A stretch of DNA of 36,947 bases from RBG-13-33-26 sp964430085. Its GTDB lineage: Archaea > Nanobdellota > Nanobdellia > Pacearchaeales > GW2011-AR1. Below the pieces are notes generated by a model. That model worked only from the letters and a program-made list of their open reading frames with translations. It was not told the origin of the DNA and searched no databases. Of the stretch, positions 1 to 9,689 are shown in pieces (position 1 is the first letter of the stretch; the number at the start of each line of letters is the position of its first letter). The stretch covers positions 1 through 36,947 of the forward strand of contig CAYSES010000004.1 in NCBI GenBank assembly GCA_964430085.1, read 5' to 3'. Position numbers and translations under genes: made by a program.

Positions 1-40
1 TAAGTATTATATCTTTTGATTTTATAAATGTAATTTTTAA

Positions 41-112
41 TGGTCCTACCAGGAATTGAACCTGGGTTTTGTCCACGTCAAGGACACGTCTTAGCCATTG
101 GACTATAGGACC
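41..112 (-). tRNA. tRNA-Val (anticodon GAC)
   Basis: The minus strand folds into a full cloverleaf of 72 bases with A73. The acceptor stem GGTCCTA pairs with TAGGACC. The anticodon stem TGTCC/GGACA encloses loop TTGACGT, anticodon GAC, which reads GUC/GUU valine codons. The T-arm is CCAGG-TTCAATT-CCTGG. G18, G19 and C56 are all present. There is no intron and CCA is not encoded. Confidence 0.95.
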
Positions 113-164
113 TTTTTTTAATATATTAAGAAATGTTTAAAAAGTTTAGTTTACAATCTTTTAT

Positions 165-356
165 ATGAGGAGTGGAACAATCTGGTTTTTATTGAATTTA
201 ATTGTTGGATTATATTTTTCTAATATGGGATTAAATCTTATTAATCTTCAATTTTTAGACTCAATAAAAAATTGGATAATCCTTGCAGGAGGGTTCTTAA
301 TGATAATTGACGGGATAATGGTTTGGAATAGAAGTTCCGGAAAATATAGAAGATAA
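165..356 (+). CDS. small two-helix membrane protein, unknown function
   Basis: A 63-residue protein with two predicted membrane helices (about residues 5-25 and 35-52) and a basic C-terminus ending KYRR. The ATG is preceded by an AT-rich TATA-like stretch around 136-143, so a leaderless start is plausible. It lies between tRNA-Val and the pilin-like gene, on the same strand as the latter. No family is recognised. Another small two-helix membrane protein of similar size (25311-25496) occurs in this window, but the two do not look closely related. It is probably real because of the clean promoter spacing and helix pattern. Confidence 0.6.
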   Translation: MRSGTIWFLLNLIVGLYFSNMGLNLINLQFLDSIKNWIILAGGFLMIIDGIMVWNRSSGKYRR

Positions 357-399
357 TTTAATATTAAAATTCTATTTATTTTTGCTTTTTCGGATAAGA

Positions 400-408
400 T
401 TTATATAT
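400..408 (+). promoter_or_regulatory. TATA box of the pilin-like/giant protein unit
   Basis: TTTATATAT is centred 26 bases before the ATG at 430. This spacing is normal for leaderless archaeal mRNAs. It decides for the ATG at 430 against an in-frame TTG at 382, which lies upstream of the TATA box. Confidence 0.6.
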
Positions 409-429
409 GTGTTTTCCGTTAATTTTTTT

Positions 430-2262
430 ATGAATAATAAAAGGGGGCAAGTAACATTATTTATTATAATTGCTATAATTATTGTTGCTGCAATTGCTAT
501 TTTTTTATTTCTTAGACAAGGTCTTTCAATTCAACAAGTTCCAGCAAGTATCCAACCTGTTTATAACAGTTTTTTGTCTTGTTTAGAAGATGAAACCAGT
601 ATTGGGATTTCTGTTTTGGAGAGTCAGGCTGGTTATATAGAACTGCCTCAGTTTGAACCAGGGTCTACCTATATGCCTTTTTCATCACAGTTGAATTTTT
701 TTGGAAACCCAATTCCTTATTGGTATTATGTTTCTGGGAATAATATTGAGAAAGAACAAGTTCCTTCTGAACAAGATATGGAAAAAAGTTTAGGAAAATT
801 TATTGAAGATAGGATACAAAGTTGTGATTTTGATTCTTATTACCAGGAAGGTTTTGAAATAACACAACAAGATCCAAAAGCAACTGTAGATATAAGAGGT
901 AATGATGTTAATGTTAAATTAGATATGGGTCTTCAGATTAGTAAGGGGGAGGATAATGTTTTAATAAAAAATCATGATGTAGATGTTAAATCAAATTTAG
1001 GAACTCTGTATAATTCTGCAAAAATGGTTTATCAAAAAGAACAAAAAGAATTATTCTTAGAGAACTATGCAATTGATACATTAAGACTTTATGCTCCTGT
1101 TGATGGAGTAGATTTATCCTGTAGCCCAAAGACATGGAATGCTCAGCAAATATTTGACAATTTACGAGATGCAATTGAAACAAATACTTTGGCTTTAAGT
1201 GATAAAACTCCTTCTACTGAAGAAGGAAAGTATTTTTATATCGATGCTGGCATAAGTGAAGAAGTTAGGTTTATAAATTCTAAAGATTGGCCAAGAAATT
1301 TTGAAGTCTCTCCTTCTGAAGATATTCTTTTAGTTGCAAATCCTGTCGGGAATCAACCCGGATTAGGCGTTTTAGGATTTTGTTATGTCCCTTATCATTT
1401 CGTTTACAATGTTAAATATCCTGTTTTAATCCAAGTTTATAATGGCGATGAGGTTTTTCAGTTTCCTGTCGCTGTTATTGTTCAGGGAAATAAGCCAAGA
1501 GAAGCTCTTAATTCAACTGCAGGTGCAACAACTCCCAATCTTTGTCCTTATAATAATAGCCAAGTAACTGTTAAGACTTATGATACAAATTTAAATTTAA
1601 TTGATTCTTCAATTTCATATGAATGTTTTGGAGACAATTGTGAAATTGGAAAAACTTCTTCAGGAACATTAACTGCAGGATTCCCCCAATGCGTTAATGG
1701 TTATATAATAGCTAAGGCAGAAGGATTTGATGAGACAAGATATTTGTACTCAACAAACCAAGAGGGAAATGTGAACATAATCATGAACAAACTTTATGAT
1801 TCAAATGTTGAACTTAAGTTAGATGGAGCTGATTATAACGGAGAAGCAATGATTTATTTTTCTTCACAAGACAACTCAAAAGTACTTTCTTACCCAGCAC
1901 AAAAGAAAGTAAATTTAAGTGAGGGGCAATATGAAATTTCAGTTTATATCTATAAAAATTCATCAATTAAATTACAAAAAACTACCACACAACAATGTAC
2001 TGATGTTCCAGCTGCAGGTATCGGGGGGTTATTTGGTTTTACTGAAAAAAAATGTTTTGATATAGAAATTCCTTCACAGATGATATCAAATGTCCTTTCA
2101 GGAGGTGGAACTCAAGATTATTATATGTTAGAGGATGAACTAAAAAATTCAGATATTATTGTCATAAATGCCAATAGTTTAAGTGTTCCAACTTCAATTG
2201 AAGAACTTCAAAATAATTATTTAGCCTTCGATAATGAGGGGTTGGGGGTCAGTTTCAAATGA
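430..2262 (+). CDS. pilin-like class III signal-peptide surface protein (610 aa)
   Basis: From the ATG at 430 the protein begins MNNKRGQVTLFIII followed by a hydrophobic stretch to about residue 29. Basic residues, a Gly-Gln junction and then a long hydrophobic segment are the layout of archaeal class III (type IV pilin-like) signal peptides, with processing expected after Gly6. Unlike small pilins the mature part is about 600 residues, predicted extracellular, rich in beta-type sequence, Asn, Ser and Tyr, with scattered paired cysteines (for example around residues 431-462 and 561-571). The TTG-initiated form 16 residues longer is rejected because of the promoter position. The stop overlaps the start of the next gene by 4 bases, so the two products are probably made together. 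Function is inferred to be cell-surface or host contact; no enzyme motif is seen. Confidence 0.75.
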   Translation: MNNKRGQVTLFIIIAIIIVAAIAIFLFLRQGLSIQQVPASIQPVYNSFLSCLEDETSIGISVLESQAGYIELPQFEPGSTYMPFSSQLNFFGNPIPYWYYVSGNNIEKEQVPSEQDMEKSLGKFIEDRIQSCDFDSYYQEGFEITQQDPKATVDIRGNDVNVKLDMGLQISKGEDNVLIKNHDVDVKSNLGTLYNSAKMVYQKEQKELFLENYAIDTLRLYAPVDGVDLSCSPKTWNAQQIFDNLRDAIETNTLALSDKTPSTEEGKYFYIDAGISEEVRFINSKDWPRNFEVSPSEDILLVANPVGNQPGLGVLGFCYVPYHFVYNVKYPVLIQVYNGDEVFQFPVAVIVQGNKPREALNSTAGATTPNLCPYNNSQVTVKTYDTNLNLIDSSISYECFGDNCEIGKTSSGTLTAGFPQCVNGYIIAKAEGFDETRYLYSTNQEGNVNIIMNKLYDSNVELKLDGADYNGEAMIYFSSQDNSKVLSYPAQKKVNLSEGQYEISVYIYKNSSIKLQKTTTQQCTDVPAAGIGGLFGFTEKKCFDIEIPSQMISNVLSGGGTQDYYMLEDELKNSDIIVINANSLSVPTSIEELQNNYLAFDNEGLGVSFK

Positions 2263-5200
2263 GACTAAAAAAAAGTTTTTTTATAATCCTTTTAGTATTT
2301 GTAATTTTTTTCTTAAATTCTGTCTCTGCAACTTACACAAGTTCTGAAGTACAATGGTCTCAATACACCCCTTCTTCCACTCAAACATTTGACCAATCAG
2401 TATGTCAGGCAGGGCAAGATTTTTTGATTCAAATTGCTCCTTTTGGGTGTACTCCTGCTGTTGTTAGAACTGACCTTCTTGAAGAGAATGATGTCCCAAT
2501 TTATTGTCAACTTGGAGCAACACAAATAAATCCGTTGATAGATGTTAAGGCCGTTGACAGTATTTCTTTTTCAGGGCAATACCCTCAGGGAGTTGCAGGA
2601 GTTGGATTTTATCCTGCAAAAGCAGCGATTGGTGTTGAAGGAAATTTAAATAATCCGGTTTTGAATAATATTGGTTATGTTGTTATTCTTTTAAAAAAAC
2701 AGGCAAATGCATCTGCTATGCCAGATTCCATTTCAGGAAATTTGACGGCTAAAATAAAATATAATATTAACAATGCTTTTGGAATTGGTAAGGCTTTATT
2801 TCACCTTCAAGAAATTTCTGATAATAATGATTGGGATTCTAAAAAATATCAATATAGTTTTTGGAACGGAAAAGGATATATAAGAGCAGAGAGTATTGAT
2901 GACGATCGGGCTTATGTTTCTGTTTATCAAAATGATCAAAAGATTTCAAGTTTAACTTTGAAAAAAGGAGAAACTTCTAATAGTATTTATCTCCCTGGAT
3001 TTGATTGTCAGGCTGGATTAAAATTAAAGTTAGAAGATTTAGAAAATCCAAATACAAGAGCAAGATTAAGAGTAAATGCAGAGGTTGTAGAAGTTGCGAA
3101 GGGAGAAAAATTTTTAGATAATAAATGTGAGGTTGCAGATTTAAAGAAAAATGGAATTGTTCAAACTGTTTCATTAAAATGCCAGGAAGATGAAGCGATA
3201 CATACGTTTGATATAATAATCAATCCAAGTATAATATTAAATATTAATGGACAAGAAAGAGAAGCTAGTGTTGGGGATTATCTGTATGACCAAGGGGAAA
3301 TGTCTGTTTATTTAGGATATGTTGGTGTGAATGGAGATTCGAAACTAACAAAAGATTTGTTTGTTTATCTTGTATCAATGCCCCAAAGAAAAGATAAACT
3401 TGATGATAAAGATATCTCTTCAATAAACTCTCTTGTTGGGGATTTCTTAGGTAAAAAGGAACTCCAATCTACTGGGATCATTGATAGGTTGGATGAAGCA
3501 GTAAAAGCCTATGCTGGTTTATTTAATTTGTTTTCTAGAGCGGTGGTTGGTCAAACTTTTTACCGGCTTAACTTTGAAGATAAAAATCAAGAAGCATATG
3601 GGCAAAAAATTTCTATAGTTAATTTTGCCGGTGCACAAGATATCGAACTTGTTGATTCAGTTAAGGAATATTATGAAAATGCAAAGAAAGATTATGAAAC
3701 TATCAGAAAAAGTTTCTCATCTGAAGAAGTTTCTGGATCAAGTTCTACATTTGGCGAAGAAGCATTATACAATGAAATAATACTAGCATTTGATGCGGGC
3801 CAAAAATTAACAGCTATGGAATTATGTAAAAATTTTGAAGAAGACTATCCTAATTCTGTAATTGAAGAATGTAATAATGCTTTAAAACTTTCAAATAAAA
3901 AATCTGCGGAAGCCTATGTTACAATAAATGGCGAAAATAAAAAAATTTCTTTTGATGGTATTTATGAGCCTAGTTTTGAAGAATATGGAGCACGAGTTTT
4001 GGTAAATTCTCCTGATAGTTCTGGTTCTTTTGATTTAAGGAAAAATGTTGCTGTAGACTTATTAGAATCTGGCTCTGATTCAATGGAGCTTATATCTGTT
4101 GATGAAACTTCTGCACAATTGAGTATCACTACAGAATCAAAAACTGAAATTGTTAAATTAGATAAAGCTTCTACAAAGAATAAAGGAAATTATTCTTTTA
4201 CTTTAGCTGATATAAATCTAAAGAAACTTGCAAAAGTTTCTGTTATCCCTAATATTGATAATACTGGAACCGAAGCTAATTTTAGTTTTAAAATTGGAAT
4301 TGAAAAGAGAGCAATTGACTTGCCCCCTGAAAAAGTTAAAAGTTTGATAAAAGGATTGGATGAAGAAATTAAGCAATGGGGTGATATTTCTGATTCTTTA
4401 GGCGGGCTTGTTGAAGGTTTAAAAACAAGTTGTCTTGTTACTGGGGCAGCATTAATTGCTAAAAATTTCTTATTGAACACGGGAACTTCTGGTATTGCAA
4501 GGCAAAAAGTTATGAGAAGTAGCGGAGGGTGGTATGAGAAATGTACTAATCTTGTAAGCCAAGGAGAATATAAATCCCAAGAAGAATGTTATACAAAAAA
4601 TTCTGATCAAATTGACAGCGATGTTAATACGCTTTCTAAACTAATGGATGAGCAAAACTCTCAAATTAAAAAATTGGAAGAAGGCATTACAACACAAGAA
4701 TTTTTAGGAAGCGATACTGTTGACACTGAAAAATTCGCAGCTAAATATTCCCCCCAAGTCAGCAATTATCTTAATAGTAATTTTGGAAATAGCTTCACTG
4801 ATCCTTCAGGGAGGGGAGAAACAATAAATAAGAGCGAAATTTTAACAATTCTTTCTTCAGATTACAAGGAAGGAAAGTATACAACAGATCAATTAAGAAA
4901 TATAGAACTTTATGCTGGAACTATCAATGATCCAAGTGCAAGTCAAGAATTAAAAGATATAGCAAATACTGGACTTTATTCTGAATTATTGAATATTAAA
5001 ATAGCTTCAAAGAATTCTGCACAGATTTCTAATTGGGCAAATAGTATTGGAGTTCCTTCTCAAGATATCTCTTCATTGGAAACTGGAAAAAATACAAAAA
5101 AATTATCTTATGAGGGATTGACAAATGGGAAGATTGGAAATAAAATCGCTGGAGAAAGCAGTGATGCTCCTGTTGTTTTAATCCAAACTTTCCCCGACGG

Positions 5201-8200
5201 GCAACAATATATCCTTGTTTTAGATAATTCTGCAGGAACTTCTCAAATGCCTATAAAAAGTTTAAGTAACAATCAACTTGCAATATATACTTCTTCTGGT
5301 CAATTAGCAGAAAATCCTCCTAACGAACTTAGAAATGTTTATTTCCAAAAGTATGATTCCTCAACTTATCAGAATCAGTATAAAAATGCTAAGTTACGGT
5401 ACTACGAAACTGACCCCTACAAAGGATTGCCTGCAATTGTGCCTTTTGATTTGAAAAATGGATGGTATGCTGCAACAAAACAAACGCTTGCTACTGGAAG
5501 CAATATTCAGACATATGATGCGTCTGGAAGAATAAGCAGTTTTTATTTGTGTAATGTTGGACAAAATGGACTTGAAGAATTCCAAAGTGTAGGAGATGAC
5601 ATCTGCGAAATGATTAATACTGGAACAGGACAAGCTTATAATCAATTTCCTGGATTAAGTGAAGATGAAGCAAAGCAATTAATTACAACAGCCGTTAAAT
5701 CAATTGAACAAGCATCTAAGTTATATAAGTCTGGTCTTTCTGGGAGTGTTAATGTAAATGGACAAAAAATAGACATTGGTAGCCCTGCGACAAATATCCC
5801 AGATTATCAATGCCAGGATTTTATGTCTCCGAAAGAATGCTTGTTATTATTCAATCTTTGTGATCCAGTAATTTGTCCTTCAAGCAGATGTGATTTAGGG
5901 GGGGCATATCCTGTAAGCGATGTAGTTCAGTCAGGGGTTATAGGAAGTTTGGTTTTATGTTTACCTAATATTGAAGAAGGGATTATTATCCCTGTTTGTT
6001 TAACAGGAATTAAAGCTGGAATTGATGGTTTTTTATCAGTCAAAACTGCATATAGAGATTGTTTACAAGAAAGTCTTGATACTGGAAAAATGGTTGGTAT
6101 TTGTGATGAAATTTATAGCATCTATCTTTGTGATTTTTTTTGGAAACAAACACTTCCTTTAGCGAATATTGTTATCCCTAAAATGTTTGAAATCCTTTTA
6201 GGCCAGAATGTAAGAGGTGGCGGAGAATATATGGGGGTTGCAAGTGCATGGCAAGGAGCAGGGAGTGCTGTTGATTATTTTGTTAATTATTATGGGGCTA
6301 ATTCAAAAGCAGCTTTTTTAGCAAGGTCTACAGAAGGAGTTGGGGAAGAAGTTTGTAAGGTATATGCTTCATCGGTTGTTCCATCTGGGGGGGATATACT
6401 AAATGAATTAACTAAACCAGATTCTCCTGTGCAATTTACAGGAAGATTTGATGAAAGTACCCTTACTACTGCGACAGCCCCCCCAACTTCTCACTATAAA
6501 GTTTATTATCACATATATGCAGGAGAAGATTCTGGCGCTTATTATAAAGTTTACTTAAAGGGAAACTCTGAAAGTTCATATTATCAAGATGTTTCTCAAA
6601 ATTATATTGTTGCTTCTGGCTATGTTTCGCTTGGGGGTTATGCTGATGAAACAAAAGATTTTATTGCTACTTCTGGATATAAAGAGTTATGTATAAATGT
6701 TAACGGGCAAGAAGAATGTGGGTTTAAGGAAGTCTCTACTTCTTTCGCAGTTAATTATATTAAAGATCAGTATATTGCAAGCCAAGTAACAGAAACAGAT
6801 ATAAAAACAGAATCAGCTTGTGTTTCAGGAACTTCAAGCATTTATAGTTTATTAAATCCAAATGCACAATCAGCCACTGAAGAAGTTATTAATCCTGAAA
6901 TTTATAATCAGGGGATAACAAGGATATGTGCTACAGATGATCCGGGAAAAGGAACAGACCCTTACGCGGGAACAGAAAATGCTAGATGGAAGGAAGTTGG
7001 TTATTGTGATAATGAAAAAATAAAATGTTGGTTAGACACACAAACTGTGGAGAATGTGATAAAAACAACTACGGTAGAAGACCAGGCATTGCAGGAGGTT
7101 TCTCAAGACTATGTAAACATATTAAGTAATAGGGAGGGTTATCTGACTGAAGATCAGTTTGCATCTGCTGTTCAAGAAATAAATGATGAGCAAAATTTTG
7201 GGGATAAAATAAGTTTAGTCGATCAGGTATTTGATAAAGTATTTTGGAGCAGTGAGAAAGCACAATTATTATACTTGAGAGGTAATGCATATGCAACCTT
7301 GTTTAGAATTGTTTTTAGTGGACTTCCGAAACCTACATCTACGATAACTGAGACAACAACTATTTCTGCTAATACAACCCTAACATCCGAAACAGGCCCT
7401 TCCTCTGAAGTTAGTGTTAGTACATCTACAGATGCCCGCCAAAGAGTTTTGGATACTCTGAAAGTTCTGGATGGGAGTTCTGCAGATAAAGTTTTAATTA
7501 AAAATTATTTAGGTTTATCTAAACCCGCAAATGATGTACATTGTTGGGATTCTATTATGTATGTTTATAAGAAAGCTGGAGTGCAAATTGGGGGGTGTAT
7601 GTATTCAGATAATATTGGACAACATTATACTATTAACGGAGATAAAATTACTCTTGGAGTTGATAAAAGGGATGGGGGGATTATATTCCAAGTCTATCCA
7701 AGATATTGTAAATTGTCGGCGGTTAGCGAACAACAAAAATTTGATAATATCCAACCCGGAGATGTTCTGTCAATAGTTTCAGACCAACAATATGGCCATA
7801 ATGTTGTTTTTGTTAAATGGATAGATGAAAGTAAGAGAATTGCACAGTTGTTTGGCTGGAGAAGGGATAATCAAAATAAGTTAGTTTATGGTTATTATCA
7901 AGAGAGTATAGGAAAGAATGGAAATCATCCTGTTTATGTTTATTGGGTTCCTTCTGTTTCTGGAACTATCATTTCTGTTCCTCTTGATAATGTGAAACCT
8001 TTGGAAAATGATGAAAGTGGCGGCGCTAAAATCTATAAAACTGCAAGAGATTTTGTAAGTAGTGGGTCTACTGAAAATTCTATAAAATTTGTACTTTATT
8101 CTTTAATAAGCGATGCTACTGGAATAAGCATTGATCAATCTAAAATTGCATCATTGATCATATACCCATCTGTTCATTCTCTTGCTGCTATATTAGATGC

Positions 8201-8732
8201 GAATAAAGATTTTGTAAAAATAGATGTAACCTCTAGTAACTTAAAGACAGGTGATATAATCTTATTTGGTCAAGAATGTAATATTTATTATTCTATTGGC
8301 ATATTTTCTAATATAGTTAATAATAAAATTTATTTTTATTCTAATTTTGGGAAGGCTGTAGAATTGAAGAGTATCCCTCTGGATACGGGATTAAAAAATA
8401 GCCTTTATGTTTATAGAGCATATAGATATGTTGGAGATTTAAGCACCTCTCAAAAGAGTAGTATCCAAGTTAGATCTCCTTGGACTGTAAATACTGCTCT
8501 TGATAAGATAGTTGGTCTTCGTGGAAGTTATGATGATAATAAAGTTTTTGTTGATGAATTAATCTTTGATGGGATTTTAACAGAAAATGAATGTAAAGAA
8601 ATTCGGGGTGTTAATACTGTTATAAGTAACCTTGGAGGGGCTTTTTTACAGAAAGATATGAATTGGCTGAAAAATAAACTTTTAGAAAAACAATTGACTT
8701 CTGGACAAGTTGAAGAAAAAGGAGGAAATTAA
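2259..8732 (+). CDS. giant secreted surface protein with C-terminal NlpC/P60-like region (2157 aa)
   Basis: A Sec signal peptide is clear: basic start, hydrophobic residues 7-20, likely cleavage after Ala24. In order I see: a cysteine-containing N-terminal domain (about 48-130); beta-rich domains; a short TPR-like helical pair (about 503-545); a long helical part (about 687-844); a cysteine-rich hydrophobic segment (about 1185-1378) with the pattern FMSPKECLLLFNLCDPVIC; beta-rich domains; a Ser/Thr-rich linker (about 1691-1728); an NlpC/P60-like domain with candidate catalytic Cys1762 and His1847; and a second similar half-domain near 1998-2030. There is no C-terminal membrane anchor. Translation is probably coupled to the preceding pilin-like gene (ATGA overlap). 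Its 3' end overlaps a convergent gene by 4 bases. It takes over 17% of the window, a heavy cost for a small genome. A role in cell-surface or host-contact structures is inference. Confidence 0.8.
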   Translation: MRLKKSFFIILLVFVIFFLNSVSATYTSSEVQWSQYTPSSTQTFDQSVCQAGQDFLIQIAPFGCTPAVVRTDLLEENDVPIYCQLGATQINPLIDVKAVDSISFSGQYPQGVAGVGFYPAKAAIGVEGNLNNPVLNNIGYVVILLKKQANASAMPDSISGNLTAKIKYNINNAFGIGKALFHLQEISDNNDWDSKKYQYSFWNGKGYIRAESIDDDRAYVSVYQNDQKISSLTLKKGETSNSIYLPGFDCQAGLKLKLEDLENPNTRARLRVNAEVVEVAKGEKFLDNKCEVADLKKNGIVQTVSLKCQEDEAIHTFDIIINPSIILNINGQEREASVGDYLYDQGEMSVYLGYVGVNGDSKLTKDLFVYLVSMPQRKDKLDDKDISSINSLVGDFLGKKELQSTGIIDRLDEAVKAYAGLFNLFSRAVVGQTFYRLNFEDKNQEAYGQKISIVNFAGAQDIELVDSVKEYYENAKKDYETIRKSFSSEEVSGSSSTFGEEALYNEIILAFDAGQKLTAMELCKNFEEDYPNSVIEECNNALKLSNKKSAEAYVTINGENKKISFDGIYEPSFEEYGARVLVNSPDSSGSFDLRKNVAVDLLESGSDSMELISVDETSAQLSITTESKTEIVKLDKASTKNKGNYSFTLADINLKKLAKVSVIPNIDNTGTEANFSFKIGIEKRAIDLPPEKVKSLIKGLDEEIKQWGDISDSLGGLVEGLKTSCLVTGAALIAKNFLLNTGTSGIARQKVMRSSGGWYEKCTNLVSQGEYKSQEECYTKNSDQIDSDVNTLSKLMDEQNSQIKKLEEGITTQEFLGSDTVDTEKFAAKYSPQVSNYLNSNFGNSFTDPSGRGETINKSEILTILSSDYKEGKYTTDQLRNIELYAGTINDPSASQELKDIANTGLYSELLNIKIASKNSAQISNWANSIGVPSQDISSLETGKNTKKLSYEGLTNGKIGNKIAGESSDAPVVLIQTFPDGQQYILVLDNSAGTSQMPIKSLSNNQLAIYTSSGQLAENPPNELRNVYFQKYDSSTYQNQYKNAKLRYYETDPYKGLPAIVPFDLKNGWYAATKQTLATGSNIQTYDASGRISSFYLCNVGQNGLEEFQSVGDDICEMINTGTGQAYNQFPGLSEDEAKQLITTAVKSIEQASKLYKSGLSGSVNVNGQKIDIGSPATNIPDYQCQDFMSPKECLLLFNLCDPVICPSSRCDLGGAYPVSDVVQSGVIGSLVLCLPNIEEGIIIPVCLTGIKAGIDGFLSVKTAYRDCLQESLDTGKMVGICDEIYSIYLCDFFWKQTLPLANIVIPKMFEILLGQNVRGGGEYMGVASAWQGAGSAVDYFVNYYGANSKAAFLARSTEGVGEEVCKVYASSVVPSGGDILNELTKPDSPVQFTGRFDESTLTTATAPPTSHYKVYYHIYAGEDSGAYYKVYLKGNSESSYYQDVSQNYIVASGYVSLGGYADETKDFIATSGYKELCINVNGQEECGFKEVSTSFAVNYIKDQYIASQVTETDIKTESACVSGTSSIYSLLNPNAQSATEEVINPEIYNQGITRICATDDPGKGTDPYAGTENARWKEVGYCDNEKIKCWLDTQTVENVIKTTTVEDQALQEVSQDYVNILSNREGYLTEDQFASAVQEINDEQNFGDKISLVDQVFDKVFWSSEKAQLLYLRGNAYATLFRIVFSGLPKPTSTITETTTISANTTLTSETGPSSEVSVSTSTDARQRVLDTLKVLDGSSADKVLIKNYLGLSKPANDVHCWDSIMYVYKKAGVQIGGCMYSDNIGQHYTINGDKITLGVDKRDGGIIFQVYPRYCKLSAVSEQQKFDNIQPGDVLSIVSDQQYGHNVVFVKWIDESKRIAQLFGWRRDNQNKLVYGYYQESIGKNGNHPVYVYWVPSVSGTIISVPLDNVKPLENDESGGAKIYKTARDFVSSGSTENSIKFVLYSLISDATGISIDQSKIASLIIYPSVHSLAAILDANKDFVKIDVTSSNLKTGDIILFGQECNIYYSIGIFSNIVNNKIYFYSNFGKAVELKSIPLDTGLKNSLYVYRAYRYVGDLSTSQKSSIQVRSPWTVNTALDKIVGLRGSYDDNKVFVDELIFDGILTENECKEIRGVNTVISNLGGAFLQKDMNWLKNKLLEKQLTSGQVEEKGGN

Positions 8733-9499
8733 TTCCCGGCCTTTTTTTGTATTTGTATTCTTGTATCTTTAAATAACTCAGGGAATACCTCTGGATCTAT
8801 TGGTCTAAAAATATTATTTTCATTATATATAGAGATATTTCCACATTTATTGTCAATTCTTATTTTGGCTCCTTTTACAGGGATTAAATAATAATTTAGT
8901 TTTCCTTTTTCATTTGTTTCATTTTCCTTCACATGGGGGAAGAAATATTCTTCTCCAAGGATTTTTATTGTTTTTATAGCAAATGCAGCTCCATCGTCTG
9001 TTGTTACAACGCTATATCCAACTTCATTTTTAGAATTTTTTGAAAGATTTTTTAATTGTTCAGAGGATAACATATGTGCTCTTAATCCATAAGGACCTTC
9101 ATTCATTAAAGTTACCCAATCTGTCCATTTATCCTTTGAATAATTTCCTTCATCTAATCTTGGGATATATTTTCTTTTAGGCAATAATTCAATTTTTTTT
9201 GAATCTAAATCTAATTCTCTTGTAACATCTTTGTAAACAAAAACTTCCATAGGCAATGTTTCTGCTGTTTTTTCTCTTTCTTGAAAATATTGTCTTTCAT
9301 TGTACATAACTTGTTCCTCTAGTTTGTATGGAACTTTATCTTGTTTTATAGAAGAAAATTCCACTCCATGAATATGTCCTTCTGGAAACTCTCTTGCTGG
9401 TTTTTCTTCAGTAATCATAGTGGCACAATTCCCCAATCCAAAAAGGCTTCCTGCTGTGATTATTCCTGCAGCCAATAATTTTGTTAATGTTTTTGCCAT
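8729..9499 (-). CDS. exported, possibly lipid-anchored protein, unknown function
   Basis: A 256-residue protein with an N-terminal hydrophobic segment ending in GLFGLGNCATM. Cys25 could be a lipobox cysteine, although Asn at the -1 position is unusual, so an ordinary signal peptide or anchor is also possible. The rest is soluble, charged and predicted outside the cell. A TATA box (TTTATAAATA, about 9520-9529) lies 25 bases before the ATG, so the mRNA is probably leaderless. It converges on the giant surface gene with a 4-base overlap. No domain is recognised. Confidence 0.65.
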   Translation of the reverse strand: MAKTLTKLLAAGIITAGSLFGLGNCATMITEEKPAREFPEGHIHGVEFSSIKQDKVPYKLEEQVMYNERQYFQEREKTAETLPMEVFVYKDVTRELDLDSKKIELLPKRKYIPRLDEGNYSKDKWTDWVTLMNEGPYGLRAHMLSSEQLKNLSKNSKNEVGYSVVTTDDGAAFAIKTIKILGEEYFFPHVKENETNEKGKLNYYLIPVKGAKIRIDNKCGNISIYNENNIFRPIDPEVFPELFKDTRIQIQKKAGN

Positions 9500-9565
9500 A
9501 TGTGTTTTGATAGATTAATATTTATAAATGTTTCTATTTGTAATCACTGCTTAGTTAGAACATCA

Positions 9566-9649
9566 TGCGGAGACTAGGATTCGAACCTAGGTAGGGACTA
9601 ACCCAACAGGTCCTAAGCCTGTCCCGTTTGACCACTCCGGCATCTCCGC
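9566..9649 (-). tRNA. tRNA-Leu (anticodon TAG)
   Basis: An 84-base class II tRNA on the minus strand with A73 and a long variable arm. The acceptor GCGGAGA pairs with TCTCCGC. The anticodon stem ACAGG/CCTGT holds loop CTTAGGA, anticodon TAG, reading CUA-type leucine codons. The T-arm is CTAGG-TTCGAAT-CCTAG. There is no intron. Confidence 0.95.
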
Positions 9650-9689
9650 TTAATTTTTTTAAAGAAAGCGTATATAAAAAGTTTTAGAA

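Noticed and set aside
382..429. TTG-initiated extension of the pilin-like protein by 16 residues
   Set aside because: The TATA box at 400-408 lies inside it and the class III signal peptide begins properly at the ATG at 430.
7531..7776. 81-codon frame on the plus strand inside the giant gene
   Set aside because: It is an out-of-frame shadow of the NlpC/P60-like region with no start signal and no protein-like pattern.
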